Shown here in pieces: positions 1 through 7,847 of a DNA stretch of 21,310 nt (positions are counted from its first letter, which is position 1; the number at the start of each line of letters is the position of its first letter). Position numbers and translations under genes: made by a program. This stretch comes from Lachnospiraceae bacterium (GTDB lineage Bacteria > Bacillota > Clostridia > Lachnospirales > Lachnospiraceae). The notes under the pieces were generated by a model. It worked only from the letters and a program-made list of their open reading frames with translations, ran no database searches and was not told the DNA's origin. The stretch is taken from positions 1 to 21,310 of the forward strand of contig JAEDCX010000039.1 of NCBI GenBank assembly GCA_016293925.1, read 5' to 3'.

Positions 1-307
1 TCTCCTTCATATTTCGATACAATCTGTCGATCCTCTGCATTTCCAATTCAAGTACTTCTTTCCCTAAGTCAGTAATCAAATATATTTTTCTCTTCTCTTC
101 CTCTCGCTGGAAAGAAATCAAACCATCCTTTTCCATTTTTGAAAGACTACCGTACATAGTACCTGGAGCAAGAACAATATCTCCATCTGTTAATTCCTTC
201 ACCTTCTGCACAATACCATATCCATGATTTGGTTCCTTCAGACATAAAAGAATATAAAACCCCGTTTCTGTCATAGGAACATATACCTTTTTAATATGAG
301 CGTCCAT
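1..307 (-). CDS. PadR family transcriptional regulator (3' part beyond window)
   Basis: The reading frame is open from an ATG at 305-307 to the left window edge, giving about 102 residues and no stop, so the C-terminus is missing. The N-terminal part reads as a PadR winged helix: MTETGFYILLCLKEPNHGYG, then VLAPGTMYGSLSKMEKDGLI (recognition helix), then the wing EEEKRKIYLIT, and the start of the C-terminal dimerisation helix. PadR proteins are dimeric repressors that often control a neighbouring membrane or efflux gene. Such a target would lie beyond the left edge and cannot be seen. A ribosome binding site AAGGAG sits about 9 bases before the ATG. Palindromes in its own promoter suggest autorepression. 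The family call is firm; the ligand and target are unknown. Confidence 0.9.
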   Translation of the reverse strand, partial: MDAHIKKVYVPMTETGFYILLCLKEPNHGYGIVQKVKELTDGDIVLAPGTMYGSLSKMEKDGLISFQREEEKRKIYLITDLGKEVLELEMQRIDRLYRNMKE

Positions 308-319
308 TCTATCATCTCC

Positions 320-379
320 TTATATTCCACTACGATATATCGCACTTCGTTATATCTTATATATCGCACTGCGATATAT
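320..379. promoter_or_regulatory. Three PadR-type palindromic operator copies
   Basis: A perfect 21-base palindrome, ATATATCGCA-C-TGCGATATAT, lies at 359-379. A second copy at 335-355 has the identical left arm and a right arm with two mismatches. A third at 320-340 has a left arm with three mismatches and a right arm with one. Centres are at 330, 345 and 369, so the first two copies overlap. They span the region from the ribosome binding site up to the promoter spacer of the PadR gene. That they bind this PadR protein is inference from position and symmetry. Confidence 0.8.
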
Positions 380-387
380 GTTGTCAA
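358..387 (-). promoter_or_regulatory. Promoter of the PadR gene
   Basis: A consensus -35 box TTGACA is read on the minus strand at 382-387. After an 18-base spacer comes TATATA at 358-363; TATAAG, two bases further on, is an alternative -10. The perfect palindrome 359-379 fills the spacer and overlaps the -10, so bound repressor and RNA polymerase would exclude each other. Confidence 0.65.
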
Positions 388-565
388 CAAAAAAAGCTGA
401 TAAATTTCTTTACCAACTCTTTTACATACCATAATATTTGTATTATTCGCGCACGTCTTGCTCCTTCAATTTGTCCAAACGTCCGCGAATTGTTTCTTAC
501 ACCCCTGTGCTTAAATTTCCTCTACTCACATTAATATTTCACAAAAACACAGGTACATAATCTTC

Positions 566-597
566 AAAAAAGCCCTGAAACCCGTTTAAACTGGAGC
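566..597 (-). terminator. Possible rho-independent terminator of the rlmD-like gene
   Basis: On the minus strand AGCTC (593-597) can pair with GGGCT (571-575), and a run of six T follows at 566-571. The stem is short, contains a G-T pair and holds an unpaired middle with a small inner AAAC/GTTT helix. It overlaps the stop codon. The rest of 388-565 holds no gene that I can support. Confidence 0.35.
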
Positions 598-2013
598 TTT
601 ACGCGACAGCAATACAACCGTCTCCACATGGGTTGTGCCGGGGAACATGTCTATTGCCACCGCCCGCTCCACCGCATATCCGCTTGCCAGAACTGTCTCC
701 AGATCTCTTGCCAGACTGGTGGGTTTGCAGGAGATATAGACGATCTTGTCCACCCCGTAGGACAGAATCTGTTTCAGGGCCTTCGGATGGATACCGTCAC
801 GAGGCGGATCCAATATGATATAGTCCGGCTTTTCTTCGATTTCATCCAATGCTCTCATGACATCATTCGCGATGAATTCGCAGTTATGTAAACCGTTCAG
901 TTCTGCATTTTCCCGGGCGGCTGTCACAGCTTCTTCCACGATTTCCACACCGATTGCTTTTTTTACAACAGGCGCCATCATCTGGGTGATGGTTCCCGTT
1001 CCGCTGTACAGATCATACAGGATGCCTTCTCCTCTGACCTGACCCAGATACTCTCTTGCCGTTTCATAGAGTATCTCAGCTCCTCGTGTATTGTTCTGGA
1101 AAAAGGAAAACGCAGAGATCTTGAACCGTAGTCCCAGCAGTTCTTCGTAGAAAAAGTCCTGCCCATACAAGACATCCGTGCGATCGCTTTTCACCACATC
1201 CGCAACAGAATCATTCACGGTATGCAGGATACCGACTATTCTTCCTTTGAGATAATGCAAACCAGAGAGGAGTTGTGTGTAACGATCCAACGCCTCCTTT
1301 TCATATTCGGCATCCACCTGGGAGGAGGTGACCAGAGCAACCAATATCTCTCCCGTCTTCCCTGCTTTGCGCACCAGAAGATGACGCAGATATCCCACAT
1401 GGCGCATCCTGTGATAATAGGTAACCGGCTCTGCAGCCCAGAAATTCCTCGTTGCAGTAACAATGGCACGATAATCCTCGTCCATAATTCTGCAGTCGCT
1501 GACTGTTACCAGATCATAGAAGCTTCCTCTCTTGTGCATGCCCAGGGCAAGCGGTCCGTCTTTGTATTCATCCCCGAAGGTAAACTCCATCTTGTTACGA
1601 TAGCCGTCCCGGATCGGACTTCCTTTAATTCCTTCCCAACGATAGCTTTCTACACAGTCAGAATCCCTGATCACATTCCACAGAAGCTCCCGGACCTGCT
1701 GTTCTTTGAGTTTCAGCTGTTCCTCATACGGAACGGTCTGATAACTACACCCTCCGCAGAGATGGCTATGGGGGCATGGTGACGCAATCTCAAATGGTGC
1801 GGGCTGGATGACTTCCAGCAAACGCCCCTCTGCGGTTCCTTTGCGTGCCTTCTGGATCTGAATTCTCACCCGCTGGCCGGGAATGACATTCTTCACGATG
1901 CATTGTCTTTCCGTTGTATTTCCGTCCTGATCCTGTTCCATGATTACCACAGTCCCTTTATTCGTAAACTGCACCTTCGTTACATATCCTTCTGTTATAT
2001 CACCTTTTCGCAT
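586..2013 (-). CDS. rlmD: 23S rRNA (uracil-C5)-methyltransferase, RlmD/RumA (TrmA) family
   Basis: This 475-residue protein has the full layout of RumA-type enzymes, which use S-adenosylmethionine to methylate C5 of a 23S rRNA uridine. A TRAM RNA-binding domain covers roughly residues 5-67. An iron-sulfur cluster motif follows, with Cys80, Cys86 and Cys89 in PCPHSHLCGGC and a likely fourth Cys in VSDCRIMD near 174. The methyltransferase core shows the SAM loop LYDLYSGTGTIT, the motif ILDPPRDGIHPKAL, the catalytic cysteine in VYISCKPTSLARDL, and a conserved Glu in HVETVVLLS near the end. The start is an ATG preceded by GAGGTG. In some Gram-positive bacteria one enzyme (RlmCD) modifies both U747 and U1939, so the exact target site is open. 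The gene starts only 11 bases after the T-run of an upstream terminator. Confidence 0.93.
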   Translation of the reverse strand: MRKGDITEGYVTKVQFTNKGTVVIMEQDQDGNTTERQCIVKNVIPGQRVRIQIQKARKGTAEGRLLEVIQPAPFEIASPCPHSHLCGGCSYQTVPYEEQLKLKEQQVRELLWNVIRDSDCVESYRWEGIKGSPIRDGYRNKMEFTFGDEYKDGPLALGMHKRGSFYDLVTVSDCRIMDEDYRAIVTATRNFWAAEPVTYYHRMRHVGYLRHLLVRKAGKTGEILVALVTSSQVDAEYEKEALDRYTQLLSGLHYLKGRIVGILHTVNDSVADVVKSDRTDVLYGQDFFYEELLGLRFKISAFSFFQNNTRGAEILYETAREYLGQVRGEGILYDLYSGTGTITQMMAPVVKKAIGVEIVEEAVTAARENAELNGLHNCEFIANDVMRALDEIEEKPDYIILDPPRDGIHPKALKQILSYGVDKIVYISCKPTSLARDLETVLASGYAVERAVAIDMFPGTTHVETVVLLSRKAPV

Positions 2014-2024
2014 TCATACACCTC

Positions 2025-2051
2025 AAAAAAGGGTCTGCTGTCCGCAGACCC
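2025..2051 (-). terminator. Rho-independent terminator after the small membrane protein gene
   Basis: A perfect 8-bp stem GGGTCTGC/GCAGACCC (2031-2038 and 2044-2051) with a 5-base loop is followed on the minus strand by TTTTTT (2025-2030). It separates the small membrane protein gene from the rlmD-like gene, whose ATG is 11 bases beyond the T-run. The same stem sequence recurs at 12692-12712. Confidence 0.9.
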
Positions 2052-2103
2052 TCCCTATCATTCTATTGTCGCACCATATGATTCCTGCATGTCACAATGT
2101 CGA

Positions 2104-2388
2104 CTACTCAACGTCCGTGCAACAAGCCTCATCCTTCTCATCTGTGAAGAAATCCTCATCATCATCGTCATCCAGATCGTCTTCGAAATCATCCATGTAA
2201 TCCGGCTTGAAATATTTATATAACGCAAATGCAATGCCTGCTACTGCAAGAACAATTCCCACGATCACTAAAATCTTGCAAGCCTTGCACTTCTTCTCTT
2301 CTACAGGCTCCTCTTTCTTCTTAATCAGTTCTGATAATTTGGAAAGATCAATCATCCTATCCTTTTTACAATCGTCACACTTTTTCAT
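2104..2388 (-). CDS. Small single-pass membrane protein with acidic C-terminal tail
   Basis: The gene encodes 94 residues of unknown function. I chose the ATG at 2386-2388 because AGGAAGGGG lies about 9 bases before it; an in-frame ATG at 2484 adds 32 residues without a comparable ribosome binding site. The N-terminus is rich in Lys and Cys (MKKCDDCKKDR, then KKCKACK). One membrane segment, LVIVGIVLAVAGIAFALYKY, follows at about residues 47-66, and then a strongly acidic tail ending in CC-T-D-V-E. The basic-before, acidic-after charge pattern places the tail outside by the positive-inside rule. Small proteins with this look are common near housekeeping genes in Lachnospiraceae; a link to DUF4366-like proteins is possible but not shown. 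It sits between pcrA and a strong terminator. Confidence 0.75.
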   Translation of the reverse strand: MKKCDDCKKDRMIDLSKLSELIKKKEEPVEEKKCKACKILVIVGIVLAVAGIAFALYKYFKPDYMDDFEDDLDDDDDEDFFTDEKDEACCTDVE

Positions 2389-2516
2389 ACGCTGTACCCC
2401 TTCCTGCCATAAATGGTTTCCATGTTTGGTCTCCAATCCGGCTTCCACACCTGGAACTATTCTTATTCTACCACTATTATGCAATTTTTACTACAAGAAA
2501 TTTTAGAAAAAAGAAA

Positions 2517-2545
2517 ATTATATTATACTTTTTTCAATTTTGCAA
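2517..2545 (-). promoter_or_regulatory. Possible promoter for the small membrane protein gene
   Basis: Two overlapping-phase TATAAT hexamers lie on the minus strand at 2522-2527 and 2517-2522, over the pcrA stop codon. The second has TTGCAA (4 of 6 to consensus) at 2540-2545 with 17-base spacing. The region is AT-rich, so chance matches are likely. Confidence 0.4.
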
Positions 2546-4958
2546 AGGCTGCATACATAACCTTGGAGCCTGCCGTGTCAAATATGACGGTAACCTGGTA
2601 ATCCCTCGGTCCCTTTTCCATCGCCATGACCGTTCCAACCCCATACTTCGTGTGCATTACCCGGTCTCCTACCTCATAGTCCGGTTTCTCCATGCTGCAT
2701 GGCATTCCCTTCTGCAGACCATTCAGACTGCCCCGTGTACTGCCTGCAAATGTGTGGGAATATCCTGCCGATCCCGTAGTTCCGGTACTGCCCACCGTAT
2801 AGGTTTCCATCGGTGTGTACGCTCCGGATCCTGTCCGTGCAAATCCTGTATGTCCTGAACCGCTTCCGTTTTCGCTTCCGCTCCTGCGGAACGAATGGCT
2901 TCCCGATCCGGTACTGTAGATATCCGTGATCCTGCTGCTGCCACCGATCGCATAAGGGTTGTCTGTGGCAATCCTGCGGGTATAGGAGTCCTCCTGCAGA
3001 TCGTCAAAGTGTCGTTTCTGCGTGGGATAATTGTCCATCAACGTTTTCGGAATCTCCCGCACAAATCGGCTGACCGGGTTGTACTGTGTCTCTCCCCGGA
3101 TCATTCTTTGCCTCGCATAAGTCAGTGTCAGATTCTGTTTCGCCCGGGTGATTCCCACATAGGCCAGACGTCGTTCTTCCTCCAGATCCGCTTTGTTATC
3201 CGAGGTGACCGACAGGTAGCTGGGGAAAATACCATCCTCCATTCCGGCCATATAGACATGTTCAAACTCCAGGCCTTTCGCTGAATGCAACGTCATCAGA
3301 AGAACTCTTCCGTCCCCTTCCTCCACACTGTCAATGTCGGCGACCAGAGCCACCTCTTCCAGGAAATCGCTCAGCGTCGGTGCATCATGCGACTCTTCGA
3401 AGATCACAACCTTGCTGACCAATTCATCCAGGTTTGCCCTACGATCCTCCGCTTCCTCATCCGTCTCTGCATTCTCCTGAATACAGGCGATGTAATCGGT
3501 CTGCTCCAACACATCCTTCAACAATTCTTCCAGACCGTAATGTTGCATTTTGGCGCGGAAAACCTGGATCAGATTCACGAAGGAATTGATTTTCAACGCT
3601 GCTTTGCCGATCCCTTCGATCCGATCACAATTCCGCAGCGCATCATAGAATCCAACCCCATGTGTGGCCGCATACTGATCCACCCGAGCGATGGTCGTTG
3701 CCCCGATTCCTCTTTTCGGGATATTAATGATCCGCTTCACGGCAAGATCATCCCGGGCATTGTCGATGGTTTTCAGATACGCCAGAATATCCTTGATCTC
3801 TTTTCTGGAGTAGAAGTTCACTCCCCCGACAATATTGTAAGGAACTCCGTCCCTCACGAACCGCTCCTCCAGCACACGCGACTGGGCGTTGGTTCTGTAG
3901 AGAACCGCCGTTTTCCGATAGATGTCCGGATCAGACATTGCTTTCTCAACGATATCTCCGGAGATGTATTCCGCTTCCTCCAACGCATTATCAAATTCTC
4001 TGTAATGTAGTTTCTCTCCCGTTCCCTGTTCTGTCCACAAAGCCTTCTCCTTCCGTCCCACATTGTTGCGGATGACGGTATTGGCTGCGTCCAGAATATT
4101 CTGGCTGCTACGGTAATTCTGCTCCAGTTTGATCACGGTTGCATCCGGATAAACCTTCTCAAAGTCCAGAATATTACGGATATTGGCACCGCGGAATTTG
4201 TAAATCGACTGATCATCATCCCCCACGACACACAGGTTCCTGTTTTTCTGTGCCAGCAGGCGGATGAATTCAAACTGTGCCGTGTTAGTGTCCTGATACT
4301 CATCCACCATAATGTATTGAAACCGGTTCTGGTAATTCTCCAGCACATCCGGGCAGGCCTGAAACAGTTCTACTGTTTTCACCAGGATATCATCGAAGTC
4401 CAGTGCATTGTTTTTCTTCAGTTCTGCCTGATATTCCCGATATGCCTGGATATATCTTTTTTTGCTGTAATCGCCCATATTCTGCATCTCATATTGCGCA
4501 GGTGAGATCAACTCATCCTTGGCAGAAGAGATTGCCGCCATAAGGGAACGTTCTTTGATCGTCTTGGTATCAATCTGCAGACGCTTACAGATATCTCTCA
4601 TCAGAGACTTCTGATCGTCCGTATCATAGATTGTAAAATGTGTGTCGAATCCGATTCTGTCAATATATCTGCGCAGAATTCTGACACAGGTTGCGTGGAA
4701 CGTCATGACCCAGATATTCTCCGATCCGTATCCAACCAGTTTATCCACACGATCCCGCATCTCCCCTGCTGCCTTATTGGTAAAGGTGATCGCCATGATA
4801 TTGTACGGATTCACCCCATTATCATCAATCATGTGTGCAATACGATGTACCAGTACACGGGTCTTGCCGGACCCCGCGCCCGCCAGGATCAGAACCGGTC
4901 CCTCAGTTGTCTCCACTGCCTTCTGCTGTTCTGTATTCATCGATTCGTAATGACTCAT
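2523..4958 (-). CDS. pcrA: ATP-dependent DNA helicase PcrA/UvrD (superfamily 1)
   Basis: This is a 3'-5' DNA translocase and helicase used in repair, replication restart and RNA polymerase removal. I start it at the ATG at 4956-4958, 5 bases after GGAGAGG; an upstream in-frame ATG adds 19 residues without support. The 811 residues show the SF1 motifs in order: Q motif NTEQQKAV (8-15), Walker A AGAGSGKT (26-33, Lys32), VDEYQDTN, GDDDQSIYKFRGA, LEQNYRSS, TLHSAKGLEFEH and YVGITRAKQNL. The C-terminal 50 or so residues (YEVGDRVMHTKYGVGTV) match the PcrA Tudor-like domain that contacts RNA polymerase. Between core and tail is a Gly/Ser/Thr-rich linker at about 662-757, which makes the protein longer than the roughly 740 residues usual for the family. 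Confidence 0.97.
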   Translation of the reverse strand: MSHYESMNTEQQKAVETTEGPVLILAGAGSGKTRVLVHRIAHMIDDNGVNPYNIMAITFTNKAAGEMRDRVDKLVGYGSENIWVMTFHATCVRILRRYIDRIGFDTHFTIYDTDDQKSLMRDICKRLQIDTKTIKERSLMAAISSAKDELISPAQYEMQNMGDYSKKRYIQAYREYQAELKKNNALDFDDILVKTVELFQACPDVLENYQNRFQYIMVDEYQDTNTAQFEFIRLLAQKNRNLCVVGDDDQSIYKFRGANIRNILDFEKVYPDATVIKLEQNYRSSQNILDAANTVIRNNVGRKEKALWTEQGTGEKLHYREFDNALEEAEYISGDIVEKAMSDPDIYRKTAVLYRTNAQSRVLEERFVRDGVPYNIVGGVNFYSRKEIKDILAYLKTIDNARDDLAVKRIINIPKRGIGATTIARVDQYAATHGVGFYDALRNCDRIEGIGKAALKINSFVNLIQVFRAKMQHYGLEELLKDVLEQTDYIACIQENAETDEEAEDRRANLDELVSKVVIFEESHDAPTLSDFLEEVALVADIDSVEEGDGRVLLMTLHSAKGLEFEHVYMAGMEDGIFPSYLSVTSDNKADLEEERRLAYVGITRAKQNLTLTYARQRMIRGETQYNPVSRFVREIPKTLMDNYPTQKRHFDDLQEDSYTRRIATDNPYAIGGSSRITDIYSTGSGSHSFRRSGSENGSGSGHTGFARTGSGAYTPMETYTVGSTGTTGSAGYSHTFAGSTRGSLNGLQKGMPCSMEKPDYEVGDRVMHTKYGVGTVMAMEKGPRDYQVTVIFDTAGSKVMYAAFAKLKKV

Positions 4959-5022
4959 ATTCCTCTCCATTTCTGAACGACACTGCCGCAGCGGGGCGAT
5001 ATATTGTCTGCACATTCCGTTC

Positions 5023-5823
5023 TCACGTATTCCCCTGATTCTCCCCTACTTCCCCGGGACGCTGCTCCACGTCGCCGGATCTGTCAATCAGAATCTCCAT
5101 CTCCTTGGCATCCTGATGCACTTCCGTATATTCATCCCATACTTTATCCGCAGTCAGGAAAAAAGCATACCCATTGGTGGTGGTTCCTTTGTGAATCCCC
5201 ACAAGATATCCTCTGGAATCCAACACCGCGGAACCGGAGGTACCTCCTTTGCTGGCATAGGTTCCCAACATGCCCTCTATCATGCCTTCTCCGGTAAAAT
5301 AGCAGTCATAGGATGCCGCTTCCACCTCTCCATCCGACATGTATACGGACTGGTTCACATTTCTTGCCACAATCCCGATCCGTTCTCCCGGCTTTACCGC
5401 AGTCCGGTTCTCACGAAACACAACGCTCTGAAGCCGGTCCTCCAGTGCATCATGCACATCTCTGCGATCCACCCGCAGAACCGCAATATCATCCTGCTTA
5501 TCCGCACGCACAAACCGGGCGGCTACTCTTGTCCCGTCCGCAAACACAATCATTGGATTTGATTTATTTTTCTCTGCCACATGCCGATTGGTCATGATGT
5601 AGATATAGAAATCCGTTACATCGATAATAAAGCCGCTGCCCATATACGGATCCACATCCACATATACGGATGCGAAGAGACAGTTGCCCTCTGCTGTTTC
5701 CATATCCGCTTCGTCCTCCCCGAGAATGGTTACCGGACTGACAGCACCCACACAGATCGGATCAGACAACAGACTCATGGTCACCATACCCATGAGTAAA
5801 GATTTCATGACTCTTTTTATCAT
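5023..5823 (-). CDS. Exported trypsin-like (S1C-type) serine protease without PDZ domain
   Basis: The protein has 266 residues. An N-terminal signal sequence (MIKRVMKSLLMGMVTMSLLS, then DPICVGA) points to export, with cleavage likely near residue 27. The chymotrypsin fold is recognised by GSGFIID, His81 in MTNRHVAEK, Asp112 in DDIAVLRVD and Ser196 in GGTSGSAVLDSRG, a complete catalytic triad. The serine motif is GTSGSA rather than the GNSGGP of HtrA/DegP. There is no room for a PDZ domain after the protease, only a hydrophilic acidic tail of about 35 residues. Two Cys (48 and 174) might form a disulfide. The gene starts 44 bases after the EamA gene and ends 64 bases before pcrA, so it may be cotranscribed. 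The substrate is unknown. Confidence 0.8.
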   Translation of the reverse strand: MIKRVMKSLLMGMVTMSLLSDPICVGAVSPVTILGEDEADMETAEGNCLFASVYVDVDPYMGSGFIIDVTDFYIYIMTNRHVAEKNKSNPMIVFADGTRVAARFVRADKQDDIAVLRVDRRDVHDALEDRLQSVVFRENRTAVKPGERIGIVARNVNQSVYMSDGEVEAASYDCYFTGEGMIEGMLGTYASKGGTSGSAVLDSRGYLVGIHKGTTTNGYAFFLTADKVWDEYTEVHQDAKEMEILIDRSGDVEQRPGEVGENQGNT

Positions 5824-5867
5824 GCTCTCACTTCCATTTCATACTACAGGTTATTATACTCTTTTTG

Positions 5868-6722
5868 CTATATGACCGCAATGACAATTCCAGCAATAAT
5901 CACTGCTGCACAGAAGGATTTGTAAGCGATATTTTTCTCCTTGTACAGCACTCTTCCGGCCAGAATGGTAACGATACACCCGGACTGTTTGATCAACGTC
6001 ATGACCGTAATCCTGCTGCTCTCCATACCGTTTGCAATAAAAAGAGCACGATCTGCCAGCACAAACAACAAACTCAACGCATAAATCCAGTAATTCCGAA
6101 TCAGCTTTCCGAACCGGATTCTGGTTCGGGTCACCAGAATATAGATCGCATAGAAGAGAACCAGAAACAGCATGTACCAGAATTGTAGCTGGGAAGAATT
6201 CATTTCCCTCATCAGGATCTTGTCCATGAAGCCCGAAACCGCATTCAGAATACTGGATGCAAAGGCCATCACCACGTATTTCCCTTCCACACGTTCCTGA
6301 TCCGTTTCCCTATGGGAATTCCCGCGGAAGCGCAACAACAGCAGGCCCAGCATAACCATTGCCAGACCTGCTATCTGATAATAGCTCATCACTTCCCCCA
6401 GAATCAACACCCCCAGAAGGGTTGCAAACAATACTCTGGACAGATCCAGAATTCCGTAATAACTGATGGGCAGCTGCTGAATCGCTTTGAAGGAAAACAA
6501 CCATGCCATAAAAATTATCAGGGATTTTAATGCCGTGAAACCGCACTGCTCCCAGGTGATTCCCCAGGCATTTTCCACATCAGGGGTGACCATCAAAAAG
6601 GATATCAGGGTATAGAAGAACAACACCTCTATGATGGTATTCTTCTCCAAGCTTTTCTTTTTAATTACTTCCCGGAAGCCTTTCGCCAATCCGTAGAATA
6701 ATACAAGCGCCATCCACATCAT
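5868..6722 (-). CDS. EamA/DMT-family membrane transporter
   Basis: This 284-residue, very hydrophobic protein has about ten predicted membrane helices in two halves, the layout of EamA (drug/metabolite transporter) permeases. The first repeat runs to about residue 130 (ending GLAMVMLGLLLLRF). A charged cytoplasmic loop RGNSHRETDQERVEGKY follows, and the second repeat begins KYVVMAFASSILNAVSGF. The substrate cannot be read from sequence; the family exports or imports small metabolites. The frame opens with two adjacent ATGs. GAGGTG lies 3 bases before the first and 6 before the second, so 6719 may be the real start. A good promoter (6746-6774) precedes it. No terminator was seen between it and the protease gene. 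Confidence 0.87.
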   Translation of the reverse strand: MMWMALVLFYGLAKGFREVIKKKSLEKNTIIEVLFFYTLISFLMVTPDVENAWGITWEQCGFTALKSLIIFMAWLFSFKAIQQLPISYYGILDLSRVLFATLLGVLILGEVMSYYQIAGLAMVMLGLLLLRFRGNSHRETDQERVEGKYVVMAFASSILNAVSGFMDKILMREMNSSQLQFWYMLFLVLFYAIYILVTRTRIRFGKLIRNYWIYALSLLFVLADRALFIANGMESSRITVMTLIKQSGCIVTILAGRVLYKEKNIAYKSFCAAVIIAGIVIAVI

Positions 6723-6745
6723 CTACACCTCTATTCAACCCGAAT

Positions 6746-6774
6746 ACTATACCACATGGTTTTTCCCGGGGCAA
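6746..6774 (-). promoter_or_regulatory. Promoter of the EamA transporter gene
   Basis: On the minus strand TTGCCC (6769-6774, 4 of 6) is followed after 17 bases by TATAGT (6746-6751, 5 of 6). The -10 is preceded by TGG, an extended -10. The predicted start of transcription is about 20 bases before the ribosome binding site. Confidence 0.6.
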
Positions 6775-6781
6775 GTGGATG

Positions 6782-6844
6782 ATGGTGCGAATCCCACGCT
6801 TACACGATCACACTATCGCAATTGCATCATCGCACCATAGCGTG
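6782..6844 (-). other. Intergenic element with two crossing helices
   Basis: Between the substrate-binding protein gene and the EamA gene lie two inverted repeats. ATGGTGCGA (6782-6790) is complementary to TCGCACCAT (6830-6838), 9 bp perfect. CACGCT (6795-6800) is complementary to AGCGTG (6839-6844), 6 bp perfect. The arms alternate (1-2-1'-2'), so the two helices are either mutually exclusive or form a pseudoknot. No T-run follows, so this is not a standard terminator. Function unknown. Confidence 0.4.
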
Positions 6845-6854
6845 ACGAACCGCG

Positions 6855-7847
6855 CTACGGCATATATTCCGTGGTTACCAGTTTTTCATACGGAGCACGT
6901 TCTGTAATCTGTCCGGCGTCCTCCAGAATGTCCTGCAACAAATCAAAACTATCCTGTTCAAACACCAGATCCGCTTTCCAGGTATCCTGTGCTCTATACC
7001 GCTCCACGATTCTGGCAATGGTGTCAATCTCGGTTCCCTCGAACTGTGGTGCAATCACTTCCGCAACTTCTTCGGAGGTGTGGGTATTTACATACTCTAC
7101 CCCACGTTTCATTGCATTCACAAATCCCCTGATGACATCTGGATTCTTCTCCATGTAACTTCGCAGTGCACTGAATGCGGTATACGGAACATAGCCGGAG
7201 GCTTCCCCAAGGGAAGCGACCACAACGCCCTGCCCCTGGTCCTCCAGAAGCGTTGCATGGGGCTCAAACTCCACGGTGTACATGCCCTGCCCTCCTGCAA
7301 AAGCAGCCGCCGTGGAACCGAAATCAATACTCTGATCAATCTTCATCTCCGACGGGGTCATTCCGTTCTGCTTCAGGATGTATTCAAACACCATCTCCGG
7401 CATACCACCGGCTCTTCCTCCCAGAATATCCGCATCCTGTAGCATGCTCCAGTCAAAGTCATCCACCGCTTCCCTCGCCACCAGGAAATTCCCTGCCCGT
7501 TGCGTCAACTGGGCGAAATTCACCGCATAATCCTCGGCACCGTTCAGGTAGGTGTATATGGTGCTCTCACTTCCCATGAAGCCAATATCCGCCTCCCCTG
7601 TCAGCAGTGCGGTCATCGTCTTGTCGGCACCGTAACCGGTTACAAGCGTCAGGGTAATCCCTTCCTCTGCGAAGTATCCCTCTTCTATTGCCACATACAT
7701 GGGTGCATAGAAAATGGAATGCGCCACTTCATTCAGAATCACATTTCCGGATTTCCTCCTGTTTCTGCCGCATCCGGTCAGACAGCCACAGACCATCATT
7801 GCTGCCAGCAGAAAGATCATAAATTTTCTCATCGCTTTCATCTGCAT
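6855..7847 (-). CDS. ABC-type substrate-binding lipoprotein, NMT1/SsuA-like
   Basis: The 330-residue protein starts with a lipoprotein signal (hydrophobic stretch, then the lipobox LTGC with Cys26), so it should be lipid-anchored outside the membrane. The mature part reads as an NMT1/SsuA-type periplasmic-binding fold: NEVAHSIFYAPMYVAIEEGY, TALLTGEADIGFMGSES, and AAFAGGQGMYTVEFEPHATL. Family members bind sulfonates, nitrate, or thiamine-pyrimidine precursors; which one applies here is not readable. The ATG at 7845-7847 has AAGGAT about 7 bases before it. No permease or ATPase gene adjoins it: the neighbours are EamA downstream and DUF1836 upstream. It must share a transporter encoded elsewhere, or do something else. 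Confidence 0.88.
   Translation of the reverse strand: MQMKAMRKFMIFLLAAMMVCGCLTGCGRNRRKSGNVILNEVAHSIFYAPMYVAIEEGYFAEEGITLTLVTGYGADKTMTALLTGEADIGFMGSESTIYTYLNGAEDYAVNFAQLTQRAGNFLVAREAVDDFDWSMLQDADILGGRAGGMPEMVFEYILKQNGMTPSEMKIDQSIDFGSTAAAFAGGQGMYTVEFEPHATLLEDQGQGVVVASLGEASGYVPYTAFSALRSYMEKNPDVIRGFVNAMKRGVEYVNTHTSEEVAEVIAPQFEGTEIDTIARIVERYRAQDTWKADLVFEQDSFDLLQDILEDAGQITERAPYEKLVTTEYMP

Noticed and set aside
1222..1782. A 186-codon plus-strand open frame opposite the rlmD-like gene
   Set aside because: It is antisense to a well-supported gene, with no translation signals.
2069..2078. The decamer TCGCACCATA shared with 6830-6839
   Set aside because: Many repeated 10-mers are expected by chance in 21 kb, and the flanks do not match.
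2066..2099. Weak hairpin ATTGT/ACAAT downstream of the small membrane protein gene
   Set aside because: It has only five paired bases with a long mismatched middle; the real terminator lies just beyond.
3285..4010. A 241-codon plus-strand open frame opposite pcrA
   Set aside because: It is a shadow of pcrA; the translation shows no domain or signal.
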